The notes under the pieces were generated by a model. It was not told the origin of the DNA. It did no database searches and saw only the letters and a list, made by a program, of their open reading frames with translations. Made by a program: the position numbers and the translations under genes. A stretch of 64,000 nucleotides of DNA, taken from contig JADJOR010000001.1 in the NCBI GenBank assembly GCA_016713665.1, forward strand, positions 1,116,001 through 1,180,000. Reading direction: 5' to 3'. The first letter of the stretch is position 1. The number at the start of each line of letters is the position of its first letter. This DNA is from Deltaproteobacteria bacterium. GTDB taxonomy: Bacteria > Myxococcota_A > UBA9160 > UBA4427. Shown here in pieces: positions 9,297-18,586 of this stretch.

Positions 9297-10528
9297 ATCG
9301 TTCCGTGACGAGCCGCCCCGAGTCGATCGTCCGCGCGCTGACCCGGCCCCCGTTTCCGGTCGATCCCTATCCGCTCTACGCCGAGCTGCGCGAAGCGGCA
9401 CCGATCTTCCAGGCCGAGGACGGCTTCTGGTATGCGACGTCCTATGCCGCCGCCGAGGCCGTCTTCCGCGACCCCGCCCTCGGCCAGGGTCGCGGCCGCG
9501 AGTCCCGCATCCGCAGCGATCCGCGTTATGCCGACAGCGCGGCCCTCCAGACCCTCGGCCACATGCTCCCCTTCATGGACCCGCCGGATCACACGCGCCT
9601 GCGCCAGCTGATCGCTCGCGCCTTCACGCCCCGCGCCGTCGAGCGCATGCGCAGCTTCCTCGAGCAGCGCGTCGACGCCCTGCTCGACCCGCTCGCCGAG
9701 CGCGGCCGGGGCGAGCTGATGCGCGACCTCGCCGACCACGTCCCGGTCGCCGTGATCTGCGAGATGCTGGGCGCTCCCGGCGATCGCCACGCGGATCTCG
9801 TCGCCTGGGCCGACCGCCTCGTCGCCGCCGTCCACTCGACGGTCTCCGACGCCGAGCTCGCCTGGGCCGACGAAGGCGCGCGGAGCTTCCGCGACTACGT
9901 GGGCGGCCTGATCGAAGCACGCCGGAGCGAGCCGCAGGACGATCTGCTGACGGCGCTCGTGCAGGCCGAGAGCGAGGACGATGCCCTCGACGCCCAGGAG
10001 CTCCTTTCGACGGCCTGCGTCTTCATCGGCGCGGGCATCGAGAACACGAAGCATTACATCGGGAGCGGCCTCGCCTGGCTGATCCGCGAGCGCGAGGCGG
10101 CCGAGCGCGGACGCCGGGATCCGAAGGCGCTCTCGCGGGCGCTCGAAGAGGTCCTCCGCCTCGAGCCGCCGGTCCAGATCGCGATCCCGCGGATCGCGCT
10201 CGCGGACACCGAGGTCGAGGGGGCGTGGATTCCGAAGGGCGATCGGCTGTGTGCCGTGATGGCGGCAGCGAACCGCGATCCGGCCGCCTTCGCCAATCCC
10301 GACGTCTTCGATCCGGACCGGGTCGGCCCGCCCAACCTCTCCCTCGCGATGGGGACGCATTTCTGCACCGGCGCCGGGCTCGCCCGCCTCGAGGCCCAGG
10401 TCGTGGTCGGGCGCTTCCTGGCGCGCTTCCCGAACGCCCGGCTCGTCGTCGACCCCCCGCCGTTCCGCGACGAGATCCGGCCGACCTTGCGGGGCCATGC
10501 CGCGCTCGAGGTCGACCTCGGCCTCTGA
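9293..10528 (+). CDS. Cytochrome P450 (bacterial class I type)
   Basis: A 411-residue soluble P450. The heme ligand is Cys358 in MGTHFCTGAGLAR, the K-helix ExxR is Glu286-Arg289, and the I-helix signature reads GAGIENT (246-252). The usual Thr of the oxygen-activation pair is replaced by Asn251, next to Glu250. This Asn substitution is known in P450cin (CYP176A1). The electron donors (ferredoxin and reductase) are not encoded nearby. Translation is coupled to the preceding MFS transporter by ATGA, suggesting oxidation of an imported organic molecule. The substrate is unknown. A second, unrelated P450 lies near 19-20 kb. Confidence 0.93.
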   Translation: MNRSVTSRPESIVRALTRPPFPVDPYPLYAELREAAPIFQAEDGFWYATSYAAAEAVFRDPALGQGRGRESRIRSDPRYADSAALQTLGHMLPFMDPPDHTRLRQLIARAFTPRAVERMRSFLEQRVDALLDPLAERGRGELMRDLADHVPVAVICEMLGAPGDRHADLVAWADRLVAAVHSTVSDAELAWADEGARSFRDYVGGLIEARRSEPQDDLLTALVQAESEDDALDAQELLSTACVFIGAGIENTKHYIGSGLAWLIREREAAERGRRDPKALSRALEEVLRLEPPVQIAIPRIALADTEVEGAWIPKGDRLCAVMAAANRDPAAFANPDVFDPDRVGPPNLSLAMGTHFCTGAGLARLEAQVVVGRFLARFPNARLVVDPPPFRDEIRPTLRGHAALEVDLGL

Positions 10529-10566
10529 TCGCCCCCGGCCCCGCCGCTGATCCGGAATCCAGCCTT

Positions 10567-10586
10567 CCCACGATTCTCCTCGTGGG
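10567..10586. other. Perfect 7-bp stem-loop between P450 and sorted-protein gene
   Basis: CCCACGA (10567-10573) and TCGTGGG (10580-10586) form a perfect stem with a six-base loop. There is no U-tract on either side, so it may be a weak terminator of the MFS-P450 unit or a leader element of the gene starting at 10650. Function not shown by sequence. Confidence 0.35.
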
Positions 10587-10649
10587 TGTATGCTGGGTCG
10601 AAGTCGGCAGGGGGAGCCGATCCACCGCGCGACCGCACGGAGGCTCCCG

Positions 10650-12449
10650 ATGTCTGGGCCCGCTCGACACGCATGGAGACGGATCGCGGTGTCCGCGCTC
10701 CGTCGGCGAGCGAGCCCCGTTCGGATCGCCGAACGCTTCTGGCGCATGGTCGTCGCGCTGGCCTGGCTCGCAGCCGCCGTGCCCGCCCTCGCGGCGCCGC
10801 TTCCGATCGTCGCGCCGAGCGTATTCCTGAGCACGCCCCTGCCTTCAGCGAGCTACTCGGTCGATCTCGGCACCCTCCCGACCCGCCCCGAGCTGGTCGT
10901 CGAGGTCGCCGCGGACGGCTTCCATCTCGACATGCTGCTCGCGATCGAGACCTTCGCGTGGACCGATACGCCGGAGGCCCCCGGCAATTGTCCGAACAAC
11001 GTCACCCCACCGACGACTGCGGTCTTCGGGCGCGGCAGCCTCGTCGTCCCGCTCTGGGATTGCGACCCGCGGCCGGGGCGCTTCGCGGGGGGCACGGTCG
11101 GCGTCCGCGTCCGCGCCCTCGGCTTCGGCGCCTTCGGCTCGCCGGCGATCGTCGCCATCACGATCCGCGGCGCGACCCACGTCGCGACGGGGACCCTGGC
11201 GACCCAGGTCGACACGAATCTCGGACCGCGCCAGGTCGTGATCCCGGCGTCGCGGGATACGGTGCTCTACGCCGAGGATTTCTCCGCCAGCAATGGCGCG
11301 GGCGAGTTCCTCTGGGCCGGCGACCGCCTGGTCAGCGCGTTCCCGTTCTCCGTGCGAAGGCCGCGCCACGCGCTGCTCGCCTTCGACGTGACCCCGGGCA
11401 TCCCGCCCGTCTCGAGCGTGCTCGGCGCCGAGCTTCGGCTCGGCGTGACGAGCGGCTCCCACACGGGCGAGCCGCTCCGCATCGAGAGCGTCGCGTCCTC
11501 GCCGTCCGGCAGCTGGGTCGAGGGCGGTGCGAACGCGCCCGGCGACGAATTCATCGGCATCTCGGCGCCTTCCAGCGCGGCCGATTGGAGCTACCGCGCC
11601 CGCCCTTCGATCCCCTGGACCACCCCGGGCGGCGACGTCGTCGCTGCACCGGTCGCCGAGACCCAGGTCTTCGCTTCGGGTCCGTTATTCGTCTCGACGT
11701 CGGCGCTCGCGAGCGCCGTGCAGGCGATGGTGACGAAGGGCGACGACGCGAACGGCTTCCGCCTGAGCAGCCCGAATCCCGCGATCATCCCGCGCCCGAT
11801 CCAGCTCGCGAGCCGCGAGAACCTCTCGGGCGCCCAGACGCCCGAGCTCGTGATCGACTACGCCCAGTCCCAGGTCTACGAGACGGGTCAGCTCGCCACC
11901 GGCCTCGTCTCCTTCATCGGCGAGGGCCAGGATTTCCGCTGGATCTACGATCTCGACCAGGACGACGTCTTCGTGACGGGCATCGGCGGCGTCTGCGAGG
12001 TCGACCCGACGCCGACGCCCCTCACCGTCCCCTGGACCTATCGCTTCCAGGGAACCCCCGGCTTCACCGGCGTCGACTGCTGCACCTGGAACGTCGACTC
12101 CCCCGAGACCGGCACCGTCGGAACCGGCCAGGCCCTCTTCTTCCACAACCTCGACGCGAGCAATCCCGCCAACATGCCCCCCGACGGCGACGGCGACGGC
12201 ATCCGCGACCTCTGCGACAACTGCCCCGCCCGGGCCAACGGCCCGTTGCGCGGGACCTGCCTCGTGGGAACCCTCGGCGCCACCTGCCGCTCGAACGCCG
12301 AGTGTGGTCCGGGCGGACGCTGCAATCTCTCCCAGGAGGACTCGGACAAGGACTTCGTGGGCAACGCCTGCAGCGTCCCCGAGCCCGGCTTCGGCGCCGC
12401 CCTCGTCGCTGGCCTCGGCCTGCTCGCGGCGCTCCGCCGAGCCCGGTAG
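10650..12449 (+). CDS. Exported protein with VPEP C-terminal sorting signal, DNRLRE-like and TSP3-like regions
   Basis: A 599-residue secreted protein. A signal peptide occupies residues 20-48 (hydrophobic stretch, cleavage near PALA). The central region (about 200-420) has the spacing of a DNRLRE/carbohydrate-binding beta-sandwich: SRDTVLYAEDF, then LLAFDVTPGI, then LGAELRLGVTSG. A Cys- and Asp-rich segment near 508-560 contains DGDGDGIRDLCDNCP, like a thrombospondin type-3 calcium-binding repeat. The C-terminus is VPEP at 576-579 followed by a hydrophobic helix and a basic tail (RRAR). That is the tripartite layout of PEP-CTERM sorting signals, which are processed by exosortase and tied to exopolysaccharide export. 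GGAGG lies six bases before the ATG. The ligand and role are unknown. A second protein with the same tail is encoded at 16607-18586. Confidence 0.78.
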   Translation: MSGPARHAWRRIAVSALRRRASPVRIAERFWRMVVALAWLAAAVPALAAPLPIVAPSVFLSTPLPSASYSVDLGTLPTRPELVVEVAADGFHLDMLLAIETFAWTDTPEAPGNCPNNVTPPTTAVFGRGSLVVPLWDCDPRPGRFAGGTVGVRVRALGFGAFGSPAIVAITIRGATHVATGTLATQVDTNLGPRQVVIPASRDTVLYAEDFSASNGAGEFLWAGDRLVSAFPFSVRRPRHALLAFDVTPGIPPVSSVLGAELRLGVTSGSHTGEPLRIESVASSPSGSWVEGGANAPGDEFIGISAPSSAADWSYRARPSIPWTTPGGDVVAAPVAETQVFASGPLFVSTSALASAVQAMVTKGDDANGFRLSSPNPAIIPRPIQLASRENLSGAQTPELVIDYAQSQVYETGQLATGLVSFIGEGQDFRWIYDLDQDDVFVTGIGGVCEVDPTPTPLTVPWTYRFQGTPGFTGVDCCTWNVDSPETGTVGTGQALFFHNLDASNPANMPPDGDGDGIRDLCDNCPARANGPLRGTCLVGTLGATCRSNAECGPGGRCNLSQEDSDKDFVGNACSVPEPGFGAALVAGLGLLAALRRAR

Positions 12450-12486
12450 GCTAGGCAGACATCCCGCCCAACCCGGAGTCCCCCGC

Positions 12487-14721
12487 ATGTCGATCGAGAT
12501 CGTCCGCCGCTCCTGTCCGACCTGCGAGGCCTGCTGTGGCCTGCGCGTCCACGTCGACCGCGAGAAGCACGCGATCGTGCGCATCGACGGGGATCCCGAC
12601 GATTTCCGGAGCCGGGGCTACCTCTGTCCGAAATCCCAGGCGATGAAGGCCGTCTACGAGGATCCGGATCGGATAAAGGCCCCGCTGCGCAAGCGCGCCG
12701 ACGGAAACTTCGAGGAGATCGGCTGGGACGAGGCCTTCGCCTACGCCGCCGAGAAGCTGCGCCCGATCCGCGAGCGATACGGACCGCAGGCGCTCGGCGT
12801 CTTCATCGGCGAGCCGACGGGCCACAACCTCGGCGCCCTCCTCTACACGACGCTCTTCATGCGCGCGCTCCAGACCCCGCGCGCCTTCTCGTCGGCGACG
12901 ATGGACCAGTTCCCGAAGAACGTGACGCTGAAGCTGATGTTTGGCGACGGCTGGATGTTCGTGATCCCCGACGTGAAGCGGACGGATCTCTTCATCTGCA
13001 TGGGCGGCAATCCGGTCGTGTCCCAGGGCAGCCTGATGGGGACACCCGACGTGCCCGGCGTGCTGACGGCGATCCGCAAGCGCGGCGGCCGCGTGATCGT
13101 GATCGATCCGCGCCGGACCGAGACCGCCGAGCTCGCCGACGAGCACCTTTTCATCCGCCCCGGCACCGACGCCTACTTCCTCGCCGCGATGATCCAGGTC
13201 TTCTTCGCCGAGAATCTCGTCGACCTCGGCCGCTTCGCCGCCTTCACGGACGGCGTCGACGAGGTCCGCACGCTCTGCCAGGACTTCACCCCCGAGGCCG
13301 TCGCCGACGTGACCGGCATCTCCGCCGAGACGATCCGCGCCCTCGCCCGCGAGTACGCCACCACGAAGAAGGCCGCCCTCTACGGCCGCATCGGGACCTG
13401 CACCCAGGAGTTCGGCACCCTCGCCTCCTGGCTGCTCGACGTCGCCGCGATCCTGACCGGCCATTTCGACGAAGAGGGCTGCATGATGTTCCCGCGCCCG
13501 GCGGCGGGTCAGAGCGAGCCGGGCGAGCCGAATCCCCCGATGGCGGTCGGTGACTACCGCACGATCGCCCGCGGCCTCCCGACGATCGACGGCCAGCTCC
13601 CGGCCGGCGCCATGGCCGAGGAGATCGAGGAGAAGAGCGCTGGCGACAAACGCATGCGCGCGCTGCTCACCGCCGCCGCGAACCCCGTCCTCTCGGCGCC
13701 GAACGGCAACCGTCTGGCCGAGGCCCTCGGCGAGCTCGACTTCATGGTCTCGGTCGACATCTATCTCAACGAGACGACGAGCCACGCGGACCTGATCCTG
13801 CCGACGACCGTCTCGGTCGAGGAGGAGAACTTCGACTTCACCTACGCCACGACCTGCTCCCACAACTACGCCCGCTGGTCCCCCGCGATCTTCGAGCCGG
13901 CCCCCGACGCGAAGCCCCATTGGGAGGTCCTGATGCGCCTCGTCGAAGCGGCGACCGGCGTGACCCTCGAGCATCTCGACGAAGCGATGGTCGGCGGGAT
14001 CACGGCGAGCGTCGCGCGCCCGGGCGGCCGCTGCGAAGGCCGGACGCCGGAGGAGATCAAGGCCGCGATCGGCGACGTGCGCGGACCGCTCCGCATCCTC
14101 GATCTGATGCTGCGCGCCGGTCCCTACGGCGACCGCTTCGAGCCCGGCAAGCAGGGACTTTCCTTGAAGGCGCTGCGCGAGGTCGGCGGGCTCGTCGACC
14201 TCGGGCCGCTCCAGCCGCGATTGCCCGAGGCGCTCAAGACGCCGGGGCGGCGCGTCGCCCTGGCCCCCGAATACGTGACCGCCGACGTCCCGCGGCTGCG
14301 CGCCGCGCTGGCCGACGCGAAGCGGAACGATCGCCTGCTGCTCGTCGGTCGCCGCCAGGTCCGCAACATGAATTCCTGGCTCCACAACGCGCAGGTCCTC
14401 GCCAAGGGCCGCGACCGCTGCACGCTGCTCGTCCATCCCGACGACGCCCGACGCTTCGGCCTCGAGCACGGCGGCAAGGCCCGGGTCCGCTCCCGCAGCG
14501 GCGAGATCGTGACCGCGGTCGAAATCAGCGACGAGATGATGCAGGGCGTCGTCAGCCTGCCGCATGGCTTCGGCCATACGCGCCCGGGCTCGCGGACGCA
14601 GGTCGCGACGAAGCTCCAGCCCGGTGCCAATGCGAATCAGCTGACCGACGAGCTCCCGCTCGACGTCCCGAGCGGGACGCACATCGCGAACGGGATCCCG
14701 GTGGAGGTCGCGCGGGCCTGA
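12487..14721 (+). CDS. Molybdopterin-dependent oxidoreductase catalytic subunit
   Basis: A 744-residue member of the bis-MGD oxidoreductase (DMSO reductase) family. The N-terminal 4Fe-4S site is Cys10, Cys13, Cys17 and Cys47 (in RGYLCPKS). The molybdopterin domains follow, with GRVIVIDPRRTETAELAD near 200 and SVDIYLNETTSHADLILP near 420-437. The C-terminal dinucleotide-binding domain has NSWLHNAQ and LPHGFGHTRPGS. No twin-arginine signal is present, so it probably works in the cytoplasm, as in assimilatory nitrate reductase or cytoplasmic formate dehydrogenase-like enzymes. No selenocysteine codon is evident. No small Fe-S or membrane subunit is encoded next to it, so it is an orphan catalytic chain; many such proteins are annotated simply as molybdopterin oxidoreductase. 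Substrate unknown. Confidence 0.88.
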   Translation: MSIEIVRRSCPTCEACCGLRVHVDREKHAIVRIDGDPDDFRSRGYLCPKSQAMKAVYEDPDRIKAPLRKRADGNFEEIGWDEAFAYAAEKLRPIRERYGPQALGVFIGEPTGHNLGALLYTTLFMRALQTPRAFSSATMDQFPKNVTLKLMFGDGWMFVIPDVKRTDLFICMGGNPVVSQGSLMGTPDVPGVLTAIRKRGGRVIVIDPRRTETAELADEHLFIRPGTDAYFLAAMIQVFFAENLVDLGRFAAFTDGVDEVRTLCQDFTPEAVADVTGISAETIRALAREYATTKKAALYGRIGTCTQEFGTLASWLLDVAAILTGHFDEEGCMMFPRPAAGQSEPGEPNPPMAVGDYRTIARGLPTIDGQLPAGAMAEEIEEKSAGDKRMRALLTAAANPVLSAPNGNRLAEALGELDFMVSVDIYLNETTSHADLILPTTVSVEEENFDFTYATTCSHNYARWSPAIFEPAPDAKPHWEVLMRLVEAATGVTLEHLDEAMVGGITASVARPGGRCEGRTPEEIKAAIGDVRGPLRILDLMLRAGPYGDRFEPGKQGLSLKALREVGGLVDLGPLQPRLPEALKTPGRRVALAPEYVTADVPRLRAALADAKRNDRLLLVGRRQVRNMNSWLHNAQVLAKGRDRCTLLVHPDDARRFGLEHGGKARVRSRSGEIVTAVEISDEMMQGVVSLPHGFGHTRPGSRTQVATKLQPGANANQLTDELPLDVPSGTHIANGIPVEVARA

Positions 14722-14818
14722 ACGCGACCCGCGACCCCGCGCGTTCGATCCCGCGCGACCGGCCCCGCCGGTCGGCCGCGCGGCGAGAGCAGCTCGACCG
14801 TCGACGGAGGAACGGACC

Positions 14819-15802
14819 ATGGGCTTCACCGCGATCCGATGGCCTGCCCGAACGCTCGAGACCGGTCGATCGATCGCGCTCGTGGCGGTTCTGCTCGCTG
14901 CGTGTGCCCATGACGCGGAGCCGCCGCGCTGGATCGAGCATCCCGGCCGAGGCTGGCCCGCGGCTCGATTCGTCACGGGCGTGGGCCAGGGCGAGAATCC
15001 CGAGGCCGCGGCGACGGCGGCGCGCGCCGAGATCGCGCGCAAGACGAAGGGCGAGCACGAGGGCATCGAGATCGCCCGGACCTGGGTTGCGAAGAAGCCC
15101 AGGATTCATTGGGCCCTCGCCGTGCTCGATCGCCCCGCCCTGATCGCCCGTCTCGGCGACCAGATCGCCGAAAACGATCGCGCGCGCACGGCGGCCGCCG
15201 AGCGTGCCGAGGCCGAGGCGCCGGAGACGGCCGTGCTCACGCTGCTCGAAGCCATCGACCTCTCCCGCGAGCGCGAGGGGCTGCGGGTCCGGATCGCACG
15301 TCTCGAGGGCACGCCGCCGACTTCCGACGTCCCGCCTTCGCGCGCGGATCTCGACCTGCAGCTCGCCGGGGTCAAGCGCACGCTCACGATCGCCGTCGCG
15401 GCCTTCGAGATGGATCCGGACTCGGGCGAGATCGGCGCCCCCCTCGACGCCGTCCGTCGCGCCCTCGCGCAGCAGGTCCTCGCGAAGGGCTTTTCGCTCC
15501 CCGTCGAGGGCGAGTGGGGCGAGAGCCCGCCCGCCTGGCTCCGCGTTCTCACCCGGATCGGCTTCGAGCACCTCGAGCTCGGCGGGAGTCAGGGCTTTGC
15601 GACGGTCGAATGGGAGGCCGCACTCGAAGTGTTCGATCCGAGCGCCGGAGGCCGGGTCGTCGCGCTCCTCGACGGCGGTGCGCGCGCGACCCACGTCAAT
15701 GAAAAGACGGCGCGGCGATTGGCACGCGAGGAAGCGATCGAGTTCGTCACGACGACTCTCGCAAGCTGGCTGGACGGGCGATATGCGCGGGGGCCTCGCT
15801 GA
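14819..15802 (+). CDS. LPP20-like outer-membrane lipoprotein
   Basis: A 327-residue lipoprotein with a clear lipobox LLAAC (Cys29) after a hydrophobic signal. The following WPAARFVTGVGQG and alternating Ala-rich segment NPEAAATAARAEIARKTK match the LPP20 family (Helicobacter Lpp20-type lipoproteins), in which an 'YxxGxG' strand is followed by a helix of repeated Ala. The C-terminal half contains a second alpha/beta region with TLTIAVAAFEMDPDSGE and a late helix EKTARRLAREEAIEF. Function of the family is unknown; it may be a surface or periplasmic factor. The stop and the next start overlap in TGATG, so it is coupled to the PhzF-like gene, although no functional link is obvious. Confidence 0.72.
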   Translation: MGFTAIRWPARTLETGRSIALVAVLLAACAHDAEPPRWIEHPGRGWPAARFVTGVGQGENPEAAATAARAEIARKTKGEHEGIEIARTWVAKKPRIHWALAVLDRPALIARLGDQIAENDRARTAAAERAEAEAPETAVLTLLEAIDLSREREGLRVRIARLEGTPPTSDVPPSRADLDLQLAGVKRTLTIAVAAFEMDPDSGEIGAPLDAVRRALAQQVLAKGFSLPVEGEWGESPPAWLRVLTRIGFEHLELGGSQGFATVEWEAALEVFDPSAGGRVVALLDGGARATHVNEKTARRLAREEAIEFVTTTLASWLDGRYARGPR

Positions 15803-16638
15803 TGGATTCGCGCCGGGAATTGCCGACCCCCTACGCCCTCATCGACGCCTTCACCGCCGAGCCCTTCCGCGGCAATCCGGCCGCCGTATGCTGGCTCGAC
15901 GCGCCGCGAAGCGACGACTGGCGACGATCCGTCGCCGCGGAGATGAACCTGTCGGAGACGGCCTTCATCGAGCCGCAGGCGGACGGGTTCGGCCTGCGCT
16001 GGTTCACCCCGACCGTCGAGGTCCCGCTCTGCGGCCACGCGACCCTGGCCTCGGCCCACCTGCTCTACTCGACGGGTCGGCTCGGTCGCGATCGACCCGC
16101 GCGCTTCCATACCCGAAGCGGCCTGCTCACCGCGCGCATGGACGGCTCCAGGATCGTGCTCGACTTCCCGGCCTTCGCATCGCAGACCGCGTCCGCGCCT
16201 CGCGCGCTCGTCGAGGCGGTCGGGGTCACGCCGATCGAGACGCTTCGGGTCGATCGACCGGGCACCGATCCCGGCTGGATCCTCGTCCTCGAGGACGAAG
16301 CGACGGTGCGCCGCGCTACCCCGGCGTTCGGCGCCATGCGAGCGGCCGCCCCGGATTCGGTCGTCCTGACGGCGCCGCCCACCGCCGAGTCCCGCGCGCT
16401 CGGCGTCGACTTCGTGTCGCGCTACTTCGCTCCGGGCCACGGCATCGACGAGGACCCGGTCACCGGCTCCGCCCACTGCATGCTCGCGCCCTACTGGGCG
16501 CGCAGGCTGGGCCGCGACCGGATGCACGCCTACCAGGCGTCCGCCCGCGGCGGCCACCTCTTCCTCGCGCTCCGCGACGGCCGCGTCGAGCTCGCCGGCG
16601 ACGCGGTCACCCTTGCCGAGGGCCGGATCCTGGTCTGA
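15802..16638 (+). CDS. PhzF family isomerase/epimerase
   Basis: A 278-residue protein of the PhzF/diaminopimelate-epimerase fold. The N-terminal DAFTAEPFRGNPAAV (15-29), the active-site glutamate Glu52 in NLSETAF, and WFTPTVEVPLCGHATLA (67-83) are all intact. So is the second-half VSRYFAPGHGIDEDPVTGSA segment. PhzF itself isomerises a dihydro-hydroxyanthranilate in phenazine synthesis. Most genomic homologues lie outside phenazine clusters and have unknown substrates. No other phenazine gene is present, so a phenazine role is not implied. Coupled to the preceding lipoprotein gene by TGATG; the 3' end overlaps the convergent DUF3604 gene by 32 bases. Confidence 0.9.
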   Translation: MDSRRELPTPYALIDAFTAEPFRGNPAAVCWLDAPRSDDWRRSVAAEMNLSETAFIEPQADGFGLRWFTPTVEVPLCGHATLASAHLLYSTGRLGRDRPARFHTRSGLLTARMDGSRIVLDFPAFASQTASAPRALVEAVGVTPIETLRVDRPGTDPGWILVLEDEATVRRATPAFGAMRAAAPDSVVLTAPPTAESRALGVDFVSRYFAPGHGIDEDPVTGSAHCMLAPYWARRLGRDRMHAYQASARGGHLFLALRDGRVELAGDAVTLAEGRILV

Positions 16639-18586
16639 TGCGGCGCACACGATGTGCCGCCGCACCGAGCCCCATCGCCCCCGCGATCAGCGCGTCCCCG
16701 CCTCCCGGCTCCGGTACGGGCTTGACCCAGATCGGCGAGCTCGTCGCGCGCTCCTGGATCGCGTCGGGGACCGAACCGTTGCAGCAATTCCCGAATCCGG
16801 GCGGCGCGGGGGTCGTGCAGTCGACGCCGGCGGCACGGCACTCGAGCGCCGACCAGCGGCAGGTCGGGCTCTCCTTCAGACGCGCATAATAGAAGGCGTG
16901 CTCGTCGGGCTCGAAGTCGGGGTCCTGCCACTCGCCGCAGAGCGTCGCGGCGCCGCTTCCGTCCGGTGTGCAGGTCTGCGTGTCGAGGGCATTCGGGCCG
17001 GGCGGCCCGCCGGCGATCGTCGAGATCGCCTCGTGGGCGACACCAGCCTCGTCGACCCAGCCCTTCACGATCTCGATCTCCGCAAGCGGCGTGCCCGGAA
17101 AGCCGGGGGAGCCCGGGTCCTTCATCGCCGAGACGACGAAGCGCGGCGCCGGGTCGGCCGGGTCGGCCGCCAGCGCGCCGCCCATGGGCACCCCCGTCGC
17201 ATAGCCCTGGTCGACGAGATCGGCGCGACTGCAGAGCCCCGCCGGAAGGTCGAAGCCTCCGAAGAAGCGCAGCGTCGGCCGCGTGCCCGAGGTCGCATAG
17301 CTCTCGCGCCGCTCGATCGCCGAGAAGAGCGCGGCGCGCGAGTTCTCCTCGGCCCAGAGGACCATGAGGCCGCCCGGACTCATGGGAATCCGGGTATCGG
17401 TCAGCCGAGCGGTCGGCGAGGCATCGTCGCTTCCCGTATGGCCGGGAAAATCGTCTTCGAGGGTCGCCCCGGGCGTTCCGTTATGCGTATCGCTCGAGCC
17501 GATGAAGCCCAGCGCGAAGGGATTCGCCCCGCTCTGCCGATCGACCCCGAGCCCTTCGAGGAGCACGTTGCGCACGTAGTTGAGCGGCGGATCCGCCGCC
17601 GTCGGCCCGCTCGCGATCTTCTCGAAGCCGCAGCCCGCCTCGGTCGCCGTCCCGACGCCGGGGCGGCACTCGGAGTCGCCCTTGTGCTGCGTCAGCTCGA
17701 CGAGCGGCTCGCGCGATTGCCGACGCAACGACTCGGCGAGCGTGATCGGCGCGCCGGTCGGACCCGTCGGCGTCAGCGTCCGGCCGGCGCTCAGGTTCGA
17801 GTTGTGGGGGATCGTGACGGCCCCGCAGTCGCCGCCCACGCCCGCACACTGGGCATCGATCGCGTCCCAGAGCGCGAAGGGATTCTGGGCCTCGACGTAG
17901 CTCGTCGGCACGGAGGGCACGTTCGCGCTGCGGAAGAGGACGTTGCGATGGGTCGTGTCGCCGCCGGGCGACGCGGTCCACTCGTAGCCGATGAAGGTGC
18001 TGAATTCGCAAGCCGCCGTGTCGTCGTCGAACTCCTCGGCCGCGGCCTGGATCTCGCTCCAGACGCTGCTCGCGGCGGCGACGCAGAGCTGGCCGTCCGT
18101 CCCGCAGAACGCGCGGCGCGTCGGGTTCTCGTCCGTGAGCTGACCGCCGAAGTAGAAGGCGGCCTGGGCGAAGCTCCCTTCACGGATCGCGGCGCAGGCG
18201 GGCGTCTGGAGGTTGCCGACCGTACAGAGGCGCGTCTCGCCGAGCAGCTCCGAATGATCCGTCACGGCGGCGAAATCGAGGGGGACCCGCAGCGTGTGGC
18301 TCCGCGTGGGCTGGCCCAGGGCGTCGAGGGGCGGCAGCCCGACCGTCTCGCCCTTCGCGAAGCGATAGGCGTCGCGCGGGCCGTTGCGGGTCTCGAAGGT
18401 GTAGGCGTCGAAGGAGAGCACCGTATGGACGTGCACGTCGCCGAAATAGGGCTGGCGGGTCGCGGCGAAATCCGAGCAGGTCTGCGCGAGCGCGGCCGGC
18501 GCGGAGGCGAGCGAGGCGCCGAGGAGCACGAGACCCACCCATCCGATCGATCGCGCGAACCGACTCGCCCTCATGCTCGACTTCAT
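16607..18586 (-). CDS. Exported DUF3604 (PHP-like) protein with VPEP sorting tail
   Basis: A 659-residue protein. It has a signal peptide (hydrophobic 14-30, cleavage near PAALA, residue 34) and then a DUF3604 domain. That domain belongs to the PHP metal-hydrolase-like superfamily: YFGDVHVHTVLSFDAY starts it, DFAAVTDHSELLGE follows, and FIGSSDTHNGTPG lies further on. Their His/Asp residues are the likely metal ligands. The C-terminus carries VPEP at 624-627, a hydrophobic stretch and a basic run (RVRRIR), like PEP-CTERM exosortase substrates. Multiple Cys pairs suggest disulphides outside the cytoplasm. The ATG is chosen for AGGAG seven bases upstream. Unusually, both ribosome site and start lie within a 12-base tandem repeat. 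The substrate is unknown; DUF3604 proteins are abundant in large-genome environmental bacteria. Confidence 0.85.
   Translation of the reverse strand: MKSSMRASRFARSIGWVGLVLLGASLASAPAALAQTCSDFAATRQPYFGDVHVHTVLSFDAYTFETRNGPRDAYRFAKGETVGLPPLDALGQPTRSHTLRVPLDFAAVTDHSELLGETRLCTVGNLQTPACAAIREGSFAQAAFYFGGQLTDENPTRRAFCGTDGQLCVAAASSVWSEIQAAAEEFDDDTAACEFSTFIGYEWTASPGGDTTHRNVLFRSANVPSVPTSYVEAQNPFALWDAIDAQCAGVGGDCGAVTIPHNSNLSAGRTLTPTGPTGAPITLAESLRRQSREPLVELTQHKGDSECRPGVGTATEAGCGFEKIASGPTAADPPLNYVRNVLLEGLGVDRQSGANPFALGFIGSSDTHNGTPGATLEDDFPGHTGSDDASPTARLTDTRIPMSPGGLMVLWAEENSRAALFSAIERRESYATSGTRPTLRFFGGFDLPAGLCSRADLVDQGYATGVPMGGALAADPADPAPRFVVSAMKDPGSPGFPGTPLAEIEIVKGWVDEAGVAHEAISTIAGGPPGPNALDTQTCTPDGSGAATLCGEWQDPDFEPDEHAFYYARLKESPTCRWSALECRAAGVDCTTPAPPGFGNCCNGSVPDAIQERATSSPIWVKPVPEPGGGDALIAGAMGLGAAAHRVRRIRPGSGPRQG

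Noticed and set aside
12451..15066. Very long open frame on the minus strand opposite the molybdopterin oxidoreductase
   Set aside because: It is antisense to a well-supported gene with iron-sulphur and cofactor motifs. Its translation is Gly/Arg/Ala/Asp-rich with no domain, as expected from high-GC shadow frames.
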